From: SVTX01 sp045602385
Lineage (GTDB): Bacteria; Bacillota; Clostridia; Oscillospirales; CAG-272
Assembly (NCBI GenBank): GCA_045602385.1
Contig: JAZSBL010000025.1
Location: 7,054-71,053 of the forward strand
Reading direction: 5' to 3'
DNA length: 64,000 nucleotides
Below the pieces are notes generated by a model. It saw nothing but the letters and a program-made list of their open reading frames with translations, was not told where the DNA came from and made no database searches. Position numbers and translations under genes: made by a program. Of this stretch, positions 35,236 through 45,059 are shown in pieces (within the stretch, counting starts at the first letter, position 1; every line of letters begins with the position of its first letter).

Positions 35236-36511
35236 TGCACACGTCCGTCCTTTCCTCGCGCTTGATTTCAACGAGTATATCCGACAACAGCATAACAGTT
35301 CTCGCCACGTATCCGCAAAGGAATCCTATCGCAAACGAGACTATGCCTACGCCGAAATAGGAAAGCAGAAGTGACACGACTATCTGTATCAAGGTTGCCG
35401 CAATAGCTATAACGTTCAACGCTCTTACCTTTTTTGCCGCCATCAATACACTGGAAAGCGAATCCGAAAGCTTAAACGGAACGCTCAGAAGCAAAACGTA
35501 CGCGGTTGCCATTGCTCCCACGTAATTTGGCAGGATAACGGGCAACAGGAAATGTATGCCCACTATGCCACACGGAATCAACGCAAGCATTATTGCTCCG
35601 CCAGCCAAAATCGGCTTTTTGCACATTTTGAAGCAATCCGCTATTTTTTCTCTCTTGGCATATTCCGAAACTATTCTCGGCGCGTACACTCCCGCAATCG
35701 ACGTGGGGAGCTGAAGAACCAGAAGAATACACGTATATGCAAACGACCAGTATCCCAGCTGCTCCTTGGTCAGAAACAGCAGTATAAGCGTACCTCTTAT
35801 GGCATCAAGTCCGGTTGTTGTTATGTATGACGCGGTAAAGAGCGGCAGTCCCTGCTTTACAAGCGAGAACCACTCCTTGATGCTGAATCTGAACTTCACC
35901 TTTATCGGTCTGAAAAGGTAAAGTCTTACCGTAGATACGGCAGAGGTGCAGCTTCTGAGTATCATAGTGACAAAGGGTTGCACCCAATAAAAAGGGAGCA
36001 GCAGGCAGGATATGATCGGGTTCGCTACGCTCGCCCTCGCCATTTTTTGAAACTCCTTACCAGATCTATAGGTCGCCGACAAAAGACCGCCGTAGAGGCT
36101 TGTCCATATCGAAATGATCTCAACTACCCAGCAAAGTCCGGTCTTCCAATCTCCGGACACGAACGAAATCGTTGCCAAAGTTAAAAATATCGCCGTGATC
36201 GGGAAGCAAACAAGCAATATCCACGCATTTGCCACCTCCACAACACGTTTCGCCTTCTCTTCCTCGCCCTTAGCCATATATAAAGGATACAGTCTTTCAA
36301 CGGCGTGGAACACTCCGAAATGGAGGAAGAAAAGATATCCCGTTATGATGCTGAACTGCTTAAAGAACCCAAGCTCCTCGGCAGTTATGAACCTTCCTTG
36401 CACAAGCGATCCGATAACACCGACAATACTCGCAAACATGCCCGCGCCGGACACCGCAACGACCGCCTTGAATATATCGTTATTCTTAAGCTTTTGTATC
36501 AAGGCCTTCAT
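35228..36511 (-). CDS. wzx: Wzx-type polysaccharide flippase
   Basis: Protein of 427 residues with about twelve membrane helices and no other domain, of the oligosaccharide flippase/MATE-like type: GAGMFASIVGVIGSLVQGRF at the start, LGFFKQFSIITGYLFFLHFG, SYITTTGLDAIRGTLILLF in the middle. It should move the lipid-linked repeat unit across the membrane. Its ATG overlaps the stop of the preceding glycosyltransferase gene as ATGA. The gene name is by function; sequence identity among Wzx proteins is low. Confidence 0.85.
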   Translation of the reverse strand: MKALIQKLKNNDIFKAVVAVSGAGMFASIVGVIGSLVQGRFITAEELGFFKQFSIITGYLFFLHFGVFHAVERLYPLYMAKGEEEKAKRVVEVANAWILLVCFPITAIFLTLATISFVSGDWKTGLCWVVEIISIWTSLYGGLLSATYRSGKEFQKMARASVANPIISCLLLPFYWVQPFVTMILRSCTSAVSTVRLYLFRPIKVKFRFSIKEWFSLVKQGLPLFTASYITTTGLDAIRGTLILLFLTKEQLGYWSFAYTCILLVLQLPTSIAGVYAPRIVSEYAKREKIADCFKMCKKPILAGGAIMLALIPCGIVGIHFLLPVILPNYVGAMATAYVLLLSVPFKLSDSLSSVLMAAKKVRALNVIAIAATLIQIVVSLLLSYFGVGIVSFAIGFLCGYVARTVMLLSDILVEIKREERTDVCNG

Positions 36512-37746
36512 TTTAATTCATCCCACTTTTCCGCAGTATCAATATGCTTTTCATTGTATATTCCCTGCGCAAGCTCCTTGATAACTATATCAAAGCACTT
36601 GGCGATATGCTCAACGTCAAAACAATTGACGCATCTCGCCCTCATCGCCTCTCCGATCTCTCGCGCAGCATCGGGATTGTCTATAACAAAATTCATCTTT
36701 TCTCTGATGGCGTCAACGTCGCCCTCTTTTACCAAAAGGTCATCTCTGCCTATTTGATAAGGAACAGAGCCCGAATAGCTTCCGATAACCGGAATTCCCG
36801 TTGACATCTCCTGTACCAGCGCCAGCGAGAAGGTCTCTACCCAGTTTGCTCCGCGCTTGGGAACATGCAACGCGCAATCCATAGCGCTGAGATAGTCGGG
36901 AAGCTCCTCCCATCCTATGAGTCCGGGCATAAGTATCTGATCCTCCACCCCGCACTCTGCGGCCTTATCTCGAATAGCCTTGATCTCGCTTTCAGAGCCG
37001 CTGCCGAGTATCATACACTTGACTCTTTTGTCGCAGGGCAAGGCCTCGATTATGTCCAAAATACCCTTCTCGGCATTGAATCTAGACGCACTTCCAAACA
37101 CGAAGCAATCCTCAAGTCCCAGAAGCCGTCTTACCCTTTCTCTGCCCTCGGGCTTGAAAGTGAAATATGAGGTGTCTACCCCTATCTGCGTGTTTATAAA
37201 TATCGGACCCTTATATCCCTCCTTGCGGAAGGCTGTTATTGCATCCGGATAGTGGACAAATATTGCATCGGACCCCTTGACATTTCTCTTTATAATTGTG
37301 TCATTATACATTCTTATCAATCGGTGTTTGATAGATAGATGCTTCTTTCGTTCAAGATCTCCACGCATGGTAAACACGTAGGTCTTCGCCCCAACCGCTC
37401 TCGCGCCTCTTATTGTCTGACAGAGAGATGGAGAACCGTGCGTGCCTATGTAATATACCACGTCAGGTTTTTCCCTCTTGATGTTGGGCACTATGTCACC
37501 CGACGACCAGCCGCCAAAGCGATCCTGCTTTATCTCGATCGGAACGACCTTGAAGCGCTCCTCTTCATATTCGGAGCCGTTATATTCTATTACTCTTCCA
37601 AAGGAATACGCCTTTTGCGCGCCTACACTGTATTTTTTGGGAGACAAAATAACGATCCCGTTATTCTTATCCAGCTCCTTTAATATCAACCACCTTCTCC
37701 ACAGACTCGGTCTGTTGAGGTTGGTTGCAACTATCATCAGTTTCAT
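36508..37746 (-). CDS. GT4-type glycosyltransferase
   Basis: Protein of 412 residues, GT-B fold. The C-terminal half has the GT4 signature: FGSASRFNAEKGILDIIEAL, LGSGSESEIKAIR, LPDYLSAMDCALHVPKRG and VETFSLALVQEMSTGIPVIG with the two Glu. The N-terminal half starts MKLMIVATNLNRPSLWRRW. TTGGAG precedes the ATG, which overlaps the upstream stop as ATGA. Sugar specificity cannot be told. Confidence 0.9.
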   Translation of the reverse strand: MKLMIVATNLNRPSLWRRWLILKELDKNNGIVILSPKKYSVGAQKAYSFGRVIEYNGSEYEEERFKVVPIEIKQDRFGGWSSGDIVPNIKREKPDVVYYIGTHGSPSLCQTIRGARAVGAKTYVFTMRGDLERKKHLSIKHRLIRMYNDTIIKRNVKGSDAIFVHYPDAITAFRKEGYKGPIFINTQIGVDTSYFTFKPEGRERVRRLLGLEDCFVFGSASRFNAEKGILDIIEALPCDKRVKCMILGSGSESEIKAIRDKAAECGVEDQILMPGLIGWEELPDYLSAMDCALHVPKRGANWVETFSLALVQEMSTGIPVIGSYSGSVPYQIGRDDLLVKEGDVDAIREKMNFVIDNPDAAREIGEAMRARCVNCFDVEHIAKCFDIVIKELAQGIYNEKHIDTAEKWDELK

Positions 37747-38897
37747 TTGTTGTTTTCTCCAACTTCGTTAAATAGGATGGAAAGATCACGCCTGAAGCAC
37801 TCGTCAAGCGAGCGAATCGTCTCGGTTGCGTTCGCATTTTCAAAGTTTACGCTCATTATGCACACGGCAATTTTTTCGGGCTTCTGTTCATCGTAAAATG
37901 ACACGCATCCGGCAACAGGTGATTGCCTGATTGCCTCAAAGGACGAGGATACGACCGAAAGTCCGTTTGACAGATACGTTAAGACCTTAGACGGAAAAGA
38001 CGTTTGTGCAAAGGACGCATCCGGGATCTGCGTTGCCAGACCAATATGACATTTGCGAAGAAAATTATCAAACTCCTCGCCCTTCAAAAGACCGTCGTAG
38101 GTTACGGTTGCGGCAGATTTGGCGTTTGCCTTGCTAATTAAAGCTTTTATTTCCTCTATCTGCGCATCAGACCCAAATCCAAGCAGATGCACGTGATATC
38201 TCTCATCAAGATATTCAGCTGCTTCTGCCGCTGCTACCGCTCCGCCCTTTCTTGGGTCAAGCGTGCCGGCATAGACAACGTGTATTTTCCCGTCTCCCAA
38301 GCTCGGCTTTTCTCCGTCATATGCTTTATATATGCCATAAAGCAACGCGGACGGCTTATTGTCCTTGTTGCATCTCTCGTTGAGATGCTTGTTTGAACAA
38401 ACGTAACCTTGAGCCACGTCAACCAGATCAAATTCGTGGTTTTTGAGCTTGTCGGGGAGATCGCTTGTTACATCCTGATATATTTCGCACATCTGAAGGA
38501 TCAATTTATATTTTTTGACTTTTTTTAGATCGCGGAGCATCTTGACGTAGTTAAGAGAGTGATAAACCAACACCACATCTTCTTTTCTCACGTGCAGTAA
38601 CAAATACACAAACATCTGCAATCTCAGAAAATGCATGTCCAGCCTTGCAAAAAAGGAATTCCCCTTGCCTAGGCTGAAGAATTTTTTGAGTGTCTTGCCC
38701 TCTCCAAGTTTAATTCTGCCGCCCAAAACAGGTTTTTTCCCGAGAGTTCCACTCATCGATACAAATTCCACGCTGTAATTTTCTCTATCTACACTGTCTG
38801 CCAGATAATCCATAAGATTGGTGGCGGCCAGATAGTATTCTCTGTTTTGCTGGCTTTCCTTGGTGTCGTAATAGCCAACGTAAAATATCCTTTTCAA
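37743..38897 (-). CDS. GT4-type glycosyltransferase with TTG start
   Basis: Protein of 384 residues. GT-B C-terminal half: VYAGTLDPRKGGAVAAAEAA, HLLGFGSDAQIEEIK, FLRKCHIGLATQIPD, FPSKVLTYLSNGLSVVSSSF. The start is a TTG at 38897 because AGAGGAGA stands before it and no ATG or GTG with a site is near. The last bases overlap the next gene as ATGA. It belongs to the set of transferases building the repeat unit; donor and acceptor unknown. Confidence 0.87.
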   Translation of the reverse strand: MKRIFYVGYYDTKESQQNREYYLAATNLMDYLADSVDRENYSVEFVSMSGTLGKKPVLGGRIKLGEGKTLKKFFSLGKGNSFFARLDMHFLRLQMFVYLLLHVRKEDVVLVYHSLNYVKMLRDLKKVKKYKLILQMCEIYQDVTSDLPDKLKNHEFDLVDVAQGYVCSNKHLNERCNKDNKPSALLYGIYKAYDGEKPSLGDGKIHVVYAGTLDPRKGGAVAAAEAAEYLDERYHVHLLGFGSDAQIEEIKALISKANAKSAATVTYDGLLKGEEFDNFLRKCHIGLATQIPDASFAQTSFPSKVLTYLSNGLSVVSSSFEAIRQSPVAGCVSFYDEQKPEKIAVCIMSVNFENANATETIRSLDECFRRDLSILFNEVGENNK

Positions 38898-38916
38898 AAG
38901 TTCTCTCCTCTGAATA

Positions 38917-40026
38917 TTATCTTGTTATAGATTCCAAAAAGCTCAAGGCTTCATGGCGCACAGAGTCAAAAGCATGTCTTGCCCTTGTGTTTTCTCTATT
39001 GTTCTCTCCGAGAGCCTTGCGATGCTCCGGAGAATTATAAAGCTCAAGGATCTTATTCCTCAACTCGTCAACATCGCAGGGCTTAAACGTCAATCCGTTC
39101 TCGCCATCTCTTATCTCGTCGGCGGTCTCGGGAAAATCCGACATTATTACCGGCAACCCAAGCGCGCCCGCCTCAAACGCGGGTCTTGCCTGGTGCCCTT
39201 TTGTTGACGGGAACACAAGTGCATCGCATGCACGGTAAAGCGTTGGCATATCAAACACCTTGCCGAGATAGGTTATATTATCCGTATGAATCTTCTCCGC
39301 CTCAACAGCTCCGCCCGCGGCGACCAGCTGAATGTTGGTGCTGACTATTTTTGACATCGCCGCCGTTATCACGCTGTGTCCCTTAAGCTCGTCCGTTCCT
39401 CCCACGTAAAGAAGATTAAATTTAACCTTATCAAGTCCAAATCTTTCGCACGCTTCCTCTCTTGTAAGCCCGACATTGTATTTGTCAAGCTCAATACAAT
39501 CGCGTATGACCGCCTGATCTTTTACCTTGAGCGCGGAAATCTTCTTATCATGTTCCGAGATAAACAGTACTCCGTCACAATGCTTATTTATAAGGTGGCG
39601 ACAATAATGATACGCAACATTGTCAACCTTAGTCTCTCGTATATACATAACCGCCTTTGCACCGGCTTTTCTTACCGTTTTAGCTGCCCACGCCAGCGTT
39701 ATAGAATTAAGTATTACAATATCATAGCCGGTTTTCAATATTTCAGCGAGACGCGCGGCACTTTTTCGGGTCCTCAAACAGTTTTTTGCAAACGTACGTG
39801 TAAGCAGGCCCGGACCACCGTTGTATGCGGAGATCATTCCCATATCAGCATTAATCGCTACAGTTTTTATCCCGTCAAGCTTTTTTAGCTCTCCGTCGAC
39901 CTCGCTTTCAAGGTGTGGCAAGCACACGGTTACGTCATGCTCTCCCGAAAGCATCTTGCACGCGTCGCGCAGGCTGACGCCCGCGCCGCCCCAGGAGTCA
40001 CAATGATGGAGTATCAAAATTTTCAT
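38917..40026 (-). CDS. GT4-type glycosyltransferase
   Basis: Protein of 369 residues. N-terminus KILILHHCDSWGGAGVSLRD is the GT4 opening with the GG loop; C-terminal half has LLYVGGTDELKGHSVITAAM, LYRACDALVFPSTKGHQARP and FEAGALGLPVIMSDFPETAD. GGAGGAG precedes the ATG. It overlaps the Wzy-like gene by 29 bases. Specificity unknown. Confidence 0.9.
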   Translation of the reverse strand: MKILILHHCDSWGGAGVSLRDACKMLSGEHDVTVCLPHLESEVDGELKKLDGIKTVAINADMGMISAYNGGPGLLTRTFAKNCLRTRKSAARLAEILKTGYDIVILNSITLAWAAKTVRKAGAKAVMYIRETKVDNVAYHYCRHLINKHCDGVLFISEHDKKISALKVKDQAVIRDCIELDKYNVGLTREEACERFGLDKVKFNLLYVGGTDELKGHSVITAAMSKIVSTNIQLVAAGGAVEAEKIHTDNITYLGKVFDMPTLYRACDALVFPSTKGHQARPAFEAGALGLPVIMSDFPETADEIRDGENGLTFKPCDVDELRNKILELYNSPEHRKALGENNRENTRARHAFDSVRHEALSFLESITR

Positions 40027-41290
40027 TTTTTCTCTCTCCTCCCATTATGATGGGTGCCACGACAAACAAGACACCAAGCGTTTTATATGACAAAACCGAA
40101 TTGACTGTCGCGATGAACAAATACGCCACGATCGCCGCAAGCAGGGCGCGCTTAGCGCGCTCTTCGCGGATAAACGAACATGCAAACTTATATCCGTATG
40201 CTATGAGCGCAAAGAAGAGTCCGCCAAGCAAAAGTCCGCCAACCGCCAAAATGTCAAGTATCGTAGAGTGATCCCACTGACAAGCGTAATCTCCAAAAAT
40301 ATAATTTCCAAGTATAGGATGCTTTAAGAAATTGTTAAAGGTATCCTTATAAATCAATATTCTAAAGGTCGTGTCTTCTTTGCCTACATCGGTGTTGCCG
40401 GATAGGTATTCCGCTATATCCGCACATCTGTCACTTAGCACCTCGATAGTAATATTTTCAGACAAGTACCGCATCGCATCTTCGAGTGCGCCCGAAAAAA
40501 GGAGCACAAGTGGTGATACAACTATAAACAATCCCAACACTATAACCACGATCTTGTTTTTTATACTCAATATCCAATAAACAAGCAATGCCACGATAGC
40601 TCCGAGAATTGCAATAAAGTATCCGCCCAAAAATACAGATGCCAAGTTGCACGCAAAGATGATACCAAAAATTACCTTGTGTTTTGTTGTCCCCAATTTA
40701 TATAAGAGAACAGGAACAATTATAGCAAGGGGGTATGAGCCGGAATATCCAAGTGTAAACAGTGACGTGCCTTCATTATACGCCTCATTTTTGGCAAGCT
40801 CCGGATTTATAATAACGGTTATGAGATTAGCCAATGCTACGACGAATAATACAGCAATTGTAAAATTGGAAACCAGACGGCGCTCATCCTCCGTGAGGTT
40901 CTTTACGCTCAAAATCAGACCTGTAAGGTAAATCAGCATAAAAAGGGCGTTTCCTATCTGCTTAGTCATAGGAATCATTCCAAGAAACGTCATCTGTGGC
41001 AAAGAATCTCTACCTATCGCCATTATGAGCATGTACATTGCCGAAAAAACCATGAAAACAACCAGGAAGTTTTGCGTCTGGATATTTTTTCTTGCTTCAC
41101 CGCGGTTGCGTCGCGCGTTAAGGTACAAATATGCGCATATACCAAAGTCTATCGCTCCCGAGACCGCCGCGCCTGCCGCAAACAACAATGCCTGGTTGGC
41201 AAATCCGCACCATGTTTTGAAAATCAAAATACATACCAGAACACAATATTCGGTTATTCGGTAATTTTTTAGGGAAATCCTGTTATTCAT
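39998..41290 (-). CDS. wzy: Wzy-like polysaccharide polymerase
   Basis: Protein of 430 residues with about eleven hydrophobic helices and one larger loop (residues about 275-340: LSDRCADIAEYLSGNTDVGK, FRILIYKDTFNNFLKHPILG, and YACQWDHSTILDILAVGG). The 'FLKHPILG...H(S/N)' arrangement is that of Wzy/O-antigen polymerase families. It would link repeat units on the outside of the membrane. I take the ATG at 41290 with ACAGGAAA upstream; it overlaps the end of the previous gene. The name is by topology and context; Wzy proteins have little sequence identity. Confidence 0.78.
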   Translation of the reverse strand: MNNRISLKNYRITEYCVLVCILIFKTWCGFANQALLFAAGAAVSGAIDFGICAYLYLNARRNRGEARKNIQTQNFLVVFMVFSAMYMLIMAIGRDSLPQMTFLGMIPMTKQIGNALFMLIYLTGLILSVKNLTEDERRLVSNFTIAVLFVVALANLITVIINPELAKNEAYNEGTSLFTLGYSGSYPLAIIVPVLLYKLGTTKHKVIFGIIFACNLASVFLGGYFIAILGAIVALLVYWILSIKNKIVVIVLGLFIVVSPLVLLFSGALEDAMRYLSENITIEVLSDRCADIAEYLSGNTDVGKEDTTFRILIYKDTFNNFLKHPILGNYIFGDYACQWDHSTILDILAVGGLLLGGLFFALIAYGYKFACSFIREERAKRALLAAIVAYLFIATVNSVLSYKTLGVLFVVAPIIMGGERKNENFDTPSL

Positions 41291-42446
41291 TTTCCTGTTT
41301 CCTTGTTTCATCAATCAAAGCCATTATTCTTTCGGCTTGCCTTATGTTATTTTTCTCACGCAAAACAAATTCCTTTGCGCGTCTGCCCACGTCTTCTCTC
41401 TCGTCTGCACTTTTTGCCATTACTTCAGATATCGCCCTTGCAATACCCTCTGCAGAGCAATCATCTATCGTGTAAAGATAGTCAAAATACTCGCGGGGTA
41501 TCCCGGGAAGCTTCGTCGTCAGCAGTGGCGTTCCCGATGCCATATATTCCATCACCTTGGATGGAAATGACAGATTTCCGTACACTATATTATCAGGGCG
41601 CGGATTGATAAGCAGATTTGCATCAATTTGAGCCTGAATTGCCTCTGCGTTGGTAACTATTCCGCAATATTTTATTCTTTTATCCAATCGGCTCTTCTCG
41701 TTAATCCATTCCGCTAGCTTTCCGTTACCATATATATTTAGCTCAAAATTTTCTGCGCTTATATGGCCCACTGCATCCACCAGCTCCTCAATGCCGGTGA
41801 GGGGGGCTATGCTTCCCGCATAGACACAGGTAAAATTTTCTTCCGCCTTGTCCATGTGTGATTTTTTACAAATCGCCTCTTCGCAGCTACCCTCCACAAT
41901 AACACGCGGTGCAGCCTTTTGATTGACAAAATCGTTCATAGCCTCGGTTAAAAGAACATACCCATGATAATGTTTCATCAAAAACGACGTTAATCGCTCA
42001 AAGAACTTACTTCCGCCTCGAAGCTTTTCCGGGATATCCGTTATGATTGCTATTGCGGGAACCCTATATTTTTTTGCAACTCTAAGTGCATTCATAGATG
42101 CCAGCGGATTTATTGCATCGCATATTATCGCCTCCGGTTTTTCCCTCTTGCACACTGCCTCGGAAAGCTTTCTCATGGACATATAGTTGCAAAGCTTATG
42201 GAGTATTCCCCTATTTGATCCTAACACATGATACTCTATATTCCCTTGGTTTTGGCAAGTAGGATCAACATCCACCAAAGCACTATACGGGGGGTTTGAT
42301 ATGGCGCAAACATCCGTGTGTACAGCCAGACCTTTAACAATCAGCAAATTGAATTTTTGCGCCTGATGTCCGGACGTTATTTTCCCCGCCTTAACCAGTT
42401 GTGAGAAGTAATCTTCATTGATAGCTGAACTTAAATATAAAACCAT
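41283..42446 (-). CDS. GT4-type glycosyltransferase
   Basis: Protein of 387 residues. C-terminal GT4 motifs: CVYAGSIAPLTGIEELVDAV, NIYGNGKLAEWINE, INPRPDNIVYGNLSFPSKVM and MASGTPLLTTKLPGIPREYF. N-terminal half contains EAIICDAINPLASMNALRVA. GGGAAAGGG precedes the ATG at 42446. The gene follows the licD/tagD remnant region. Specificity unknown. Confidence 0.9.
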   Translation of the reverse strand: MVLYLSSAINEDYFSQLVKAGKITSGHQAQKFNLLIVKGLAVHTDVCAISNPPYSALVDVDPTCQNQGNIEYHVLGSNRGILHKLCNYMSMRKLSEAVCKREKPEAIICDAINPLASMNALRVAKKYRVPAIAIITDIPEKLRGGSKFFERLTSFLMKHYHGYVLLTEAMNDFVNQKAAPRVIVEGSCEEAICKKSHMDKAEENFTCVYAGSIAPLTGIEELVDAVGHISAENFELNIYGNGKLAEWINEKSRLDKRIKYCGIVTNAEAIQAQIDANLLINPRPDNIVYGNLSFPSKVMEYMASGTPLLTTKLPGIPREYFDYLYTIDDCSAEGIARAISEVMAKSADEREDVGRRAKEFVLREKNNIRQAERIMALIDETRKQENE

Positions 42447-42503
42447 TTTCCCTTTCCCATTCTAAACGCAATAGCACGCCTCGCCCCGCTGGGCGTTGGG
42501 TTG

Positions 42504-42755
42504 TTACTTTTCGTTTAGATCCTTCTTGATTTGAGTGGTGCTGATTTCGGGAGTCCTCGGGAGATAAACCACCTCAACTCCCTCTTCTCTTAAAAAGTCA
42601 AACTTACCCTTACAATCATCGCCCATAACAAAGGTGTCTATATGATATTCGTGTACGTCTGTCCGCTTTTGCTCCCAGCAGGTTTCAGGAATAACAAGAT
42701 CTACGTATCTGACAGACTCAACGAGAGCCTTTCTCTGCTCATAGGAGAAATTTTT
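42504..42755 (-). pseudogene. tagD: 3' remnant of a glycerol-3-phosphate cytidylyltransferase (tagD)
   Basis: From 42755 to the TAA at 42506-42504 the minus strand encodes KNFSYEQRKALVESVRYVD, ...CWEQKRTDVHEYHIDTFVMG and YLPRTPEISTTQIKKDL, the C-terminal two thirds of TagD-type cytidylyltransferases. The N-terminal nucleotide-binding part (with the HxGH motif) is missing: directly upstream the frame meets TGA and then the licD fragment in another frame. There is no start codon or ribosome site. CDP-glycerol or a related donor cannot be made by this fragment. Confidence 0.85.
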
Positions 42756-42757
42756 TC

Positions 42758-42970
42758 AAAAGCCTCGCTAAGTGATAGCATTTTCTCGTAATCTTTCCGC
42801 GGCATTCCCACATCTATGTCATCGTCCCATGGAATAAATCCCTTGTGCCTTATTGCACCAAGCATGGTTCCACCCAAAAGATAATACCTCAGGTTGTGGA
42901 TTCTGCAAAACAGATCGAACTCCTTGAATATTTCAAAACACCCCTGCTGAATCATTCGTGTTCGCTTCAT
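42758..42970 (-). pseudogene. 5' remnant of a LicD-family phosphotransferase
   Basis: An ATG at 42970 opens about 70 codons with the LicD signature: YYLLGGTMLGAIRHKGFIPW followed by DDDIDVGMPRKDYEKML. LicD proteins are usually 250-300 residues and transfer phosphocholine or similar groups from CDP donors to glycans. After SLSEAFEKI the frame runs into tagD sequence read out of frame and stops at 42701. So the gene lost everything after its active-site region by a deletion joining it to tagD. The junction lies near 42753-42760. Confidence 0.85.
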
Positions 42971-42986
42971 TTGTGATACGCCCCTA

Positions 42987-43940
42987 TTATATATTTTCGT
43001 TGTACAAGGACGATAATTCTTTATATCCGTTTTGCCTGAGCTTTGTAGCGCGCCTCATAGCACGAGCCATATCACCCGGAGCCCGGCGCTTTACAATTCT
43101 CTCTGTCAATTTCCAAAAATTACACCAGTCCATCGCCAACCGGGATTTTATTCCCATTTGGTGCTTGTGGCTCAAATACTCTCTGTTAAGCACATACATA
43201 TACGTGCTTTTTTTGGAAGGTATTCTATATTCCTGACTCGCCAGGTGCATTACGTGTATTCTGTCATCATAAATGCACCTCAAGCTCTCCGCTTTCGCCT
43301 TCTTGTAATAGGCGTAGCTAAAATCCAGATCCTCAGCATAGGCATAGCTTGTCAAATTCTCGTCCCATTCAATTCCCCACTTTTCAATGAGGGATTTCTT
43401 AACAGAGAAAAAGAAGCCCATTGCCCACTCGGTGTCCACCTGTCCCTTAACCTCATTTGGGAATCGGCCAAGCACGGACGCCGTAACGTGTCCTATTTTT
43501 CTCTTCTTAAACGAACGGGTGCCGAAAAGGTAGCTTACCCATCCGTTATTTTTCTTGCTGTTGTCGTCAAGCCCTGCAAGCATAGAGATCTGCCGGTCGG
43601 CCATGATGCTATACAATGTCTGCAAGGTGTCGGGATAAACATCCACGTCGTCATCAGAGTAGACGAGTATCTCCTCGGAGGCGTAACGAAGAGCGGTATT
43701 TCTTGCGACGGTCGATGACGGAACGGCTTGATATACGTATACCGTTCCAGTTTCCGTGCAGGCATCCAAAATAGCCTTGATCCGTCGACGGTTCTCCTCG
43801 TCTTGGCTCTGATCAACCACTACAATTTGACTCGGCACATATTCTGAAGCCATATAAGTTTGTATTGTTCGTTTTAGTGTTTCGGGGCGATTCATCGTGG
43901 GGATAAGTACCGATATTGGCAAAATACTCTTCACGTTCAT
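42987..43940 (-). CDS. GT2-type glycosyltransferase
   Basis: Protein of 317 residues, GT-A fold: ISVLIPTMNRPETLKRTIQT, IVVVDQSQDEENRRR, SSTVARNTALRYASEEILVY then SDDDVDVYPDTL with the DxD, and AYAEDLDFSYAYYKKAKAES with the acidic base. AAGGAGG stands 4 bases before the ATG. It is the only GT2 enzyme of the operon. After its stop come 16 bases and the licD remnant. Sugar unknown. Confidence 0.92.
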   Translation of the reverse strand: MNVKSILPISVLIPTMNRPETLKRTIQTYMASEYVPSQIVVVDQSQDEENRRRIKAILDACTETGTVYVYQAVPSSTVARNTALRYASEEILVYSDDDVDVYPDTLQTLYSIMADRQISMLAGLDDNSKKNNGWVSYLFGTRSFKKRKIGHVTASVLGRFPNEVKGQVDTEWAMGFFFSVKKSLIEKWGIEWDENLTSYAYAEDLDFSYAYYKKAKAESLRCIYDDRIHVMHLASQEYRIPSKKSTYMYVLNREYLSHKHQMGIKSRLAMDWCNFWKLTERIVKRRAPGDMARAMRRATKLRQNGYKELSSLYNENI

Positions 43941-43952
43941 TGCCTCCTTTTT

Positions 43953-45059
43953 TCAAATTTGTCTTAATTCTTCAAAAATTTCAACGTGGCGCGCCGCCAT
44001 CTTCTCTATGGTGTACATGCGCACGGTTTCTCTGCTGCTCTTAAATAACAGCGCCTTATTCTCTGTGTCCAACACAGATTTTATTTTCTCTGCCAGGGAA
44101 TCTCTGTCTTCTGCGGGAACGATATATCCGTTCTCGCCGTCCCTGACCATTTCAAGCGCGGCAATACATCTGTTAGTAGACACTATCGGCAAGCCATATG
44201 CCATCGCCTCGTTTATAACAAGTCCCCAGATATCCTCTCTTGTCGGCAAAACAAAGAGATCCGCCGCGGCATAATAATATCCAAGCTCTCCCTTGGTCTT
44301 GAAGCCCACAAAATGAAGATTATCAAGTCCAAGCTCGCGCCTCAGATCAAGATATTCCTCTGTCGGCTCGCCGCCAACAATATATATTCCGGTATTCTTA
44401 TCAAGCTTGCTTGCCGCCTGCATCAGTATATCAAAGCCCTTGCGGTGGATGAACTGTCCAACCGATAGGATAATTTTTTCTTCCTTAACTCCGAGCTTTT
44501 CGCGCAACGCACTCGTGCCCAGTTCCACAAGCTCATCCGCTTTTACAATATCAGACTCGGAAACCGAGGTGAAAGGATATTTCCATATTTTCTGCTCGGA
44601 TATTCCTATCGACAAAAGATACTGTTTATGCTCCTCGCAGGTTGTGAAATGTCCCGCCGCTCCGCAAATAAAATATTTTTTCAAAATACTTATCGGGAAC
44701 CGGTCTTTTTTATGGAATCCGCCGTCGTACTCTATGTAATACTTCTTTTTGTGTCGGCGACAGTATGAAATTGCGCTCATTGTTGCGGGGGATACATAAT
44801 TTGTGAAAATGACGATGTCAAAATCATTGTTTTTTACGTAATCGCGTAACGCGCCGCCAACACTTCTGTCCGTCTTGAACGGCTTTAGATTTAATTGTAC
44901 TGCTGTGAAATTTTCTGCAGCCTTTCCCCTCCACTTGCCATCTCTGTCCGACGCAGTCTCTCTCTCGAAGCACACCGTCAGGTCGCAATACTTGCCGAGC
45001 TCGTTGAAAAAATCAACTCTGTACGGAGACGGAACGTTGGTTGAAAACATTATTTTCAT
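43953..45059 (-). CDS. GT4-type glycosyltransferase
   Basis: Protein of 368 residues: MKIMFSTNVPSPYRVDFFNE at the start, ILSVGQFIHRKGFDILMQAA, YIVGGEPTEEYLDLRR, YYAAADLFVLPTREDIWGLV and INEAMAYGLPIVSTNRCIAA at the end. GGAGATTT precedes the ATG, which overlaps the previous stop as ATGA. Specificity unknown. Confidence 0.92.
   Translation of the reverse strand: MKIMFSTNVPSPYRVDFFNELGKYCDLTVCFERETASDRDGKWRGKAAENFTAVQLNLKPFKTDRSVGGALRDYVKNNDFDIVIFTNYVSPATMSAISYCRRHKKKYYIEYDGGFHKKDRFPISILKKYFICGAAGHFTTCEEHKQYLLSIGISEQKIWKYPFTSVSESDIVKADELVELGTSALREKLGVKEEKIILSVGQFIHRKGFDILMQAASKLDKNTGIYIVGGEPTEEYLDLRRELGLDNLHFVGFKTKGELGYYYAAADLFVLPTREDIWGLVINEAMAYGLPIVSTNRCIAALEMVRDGENGYIVPAEDRDSLAEKIKSVLDTENKALLFKSSRETVRMYTIEKMAARHVEIFEELRQI

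Noticed and set aside
42701..42970. Small 89-codon ORF as an intact gene
   Set aside because: Its last 20 codons are tagD sequence in the wrong frame; the LicD domain is cut, so it is a remnant.
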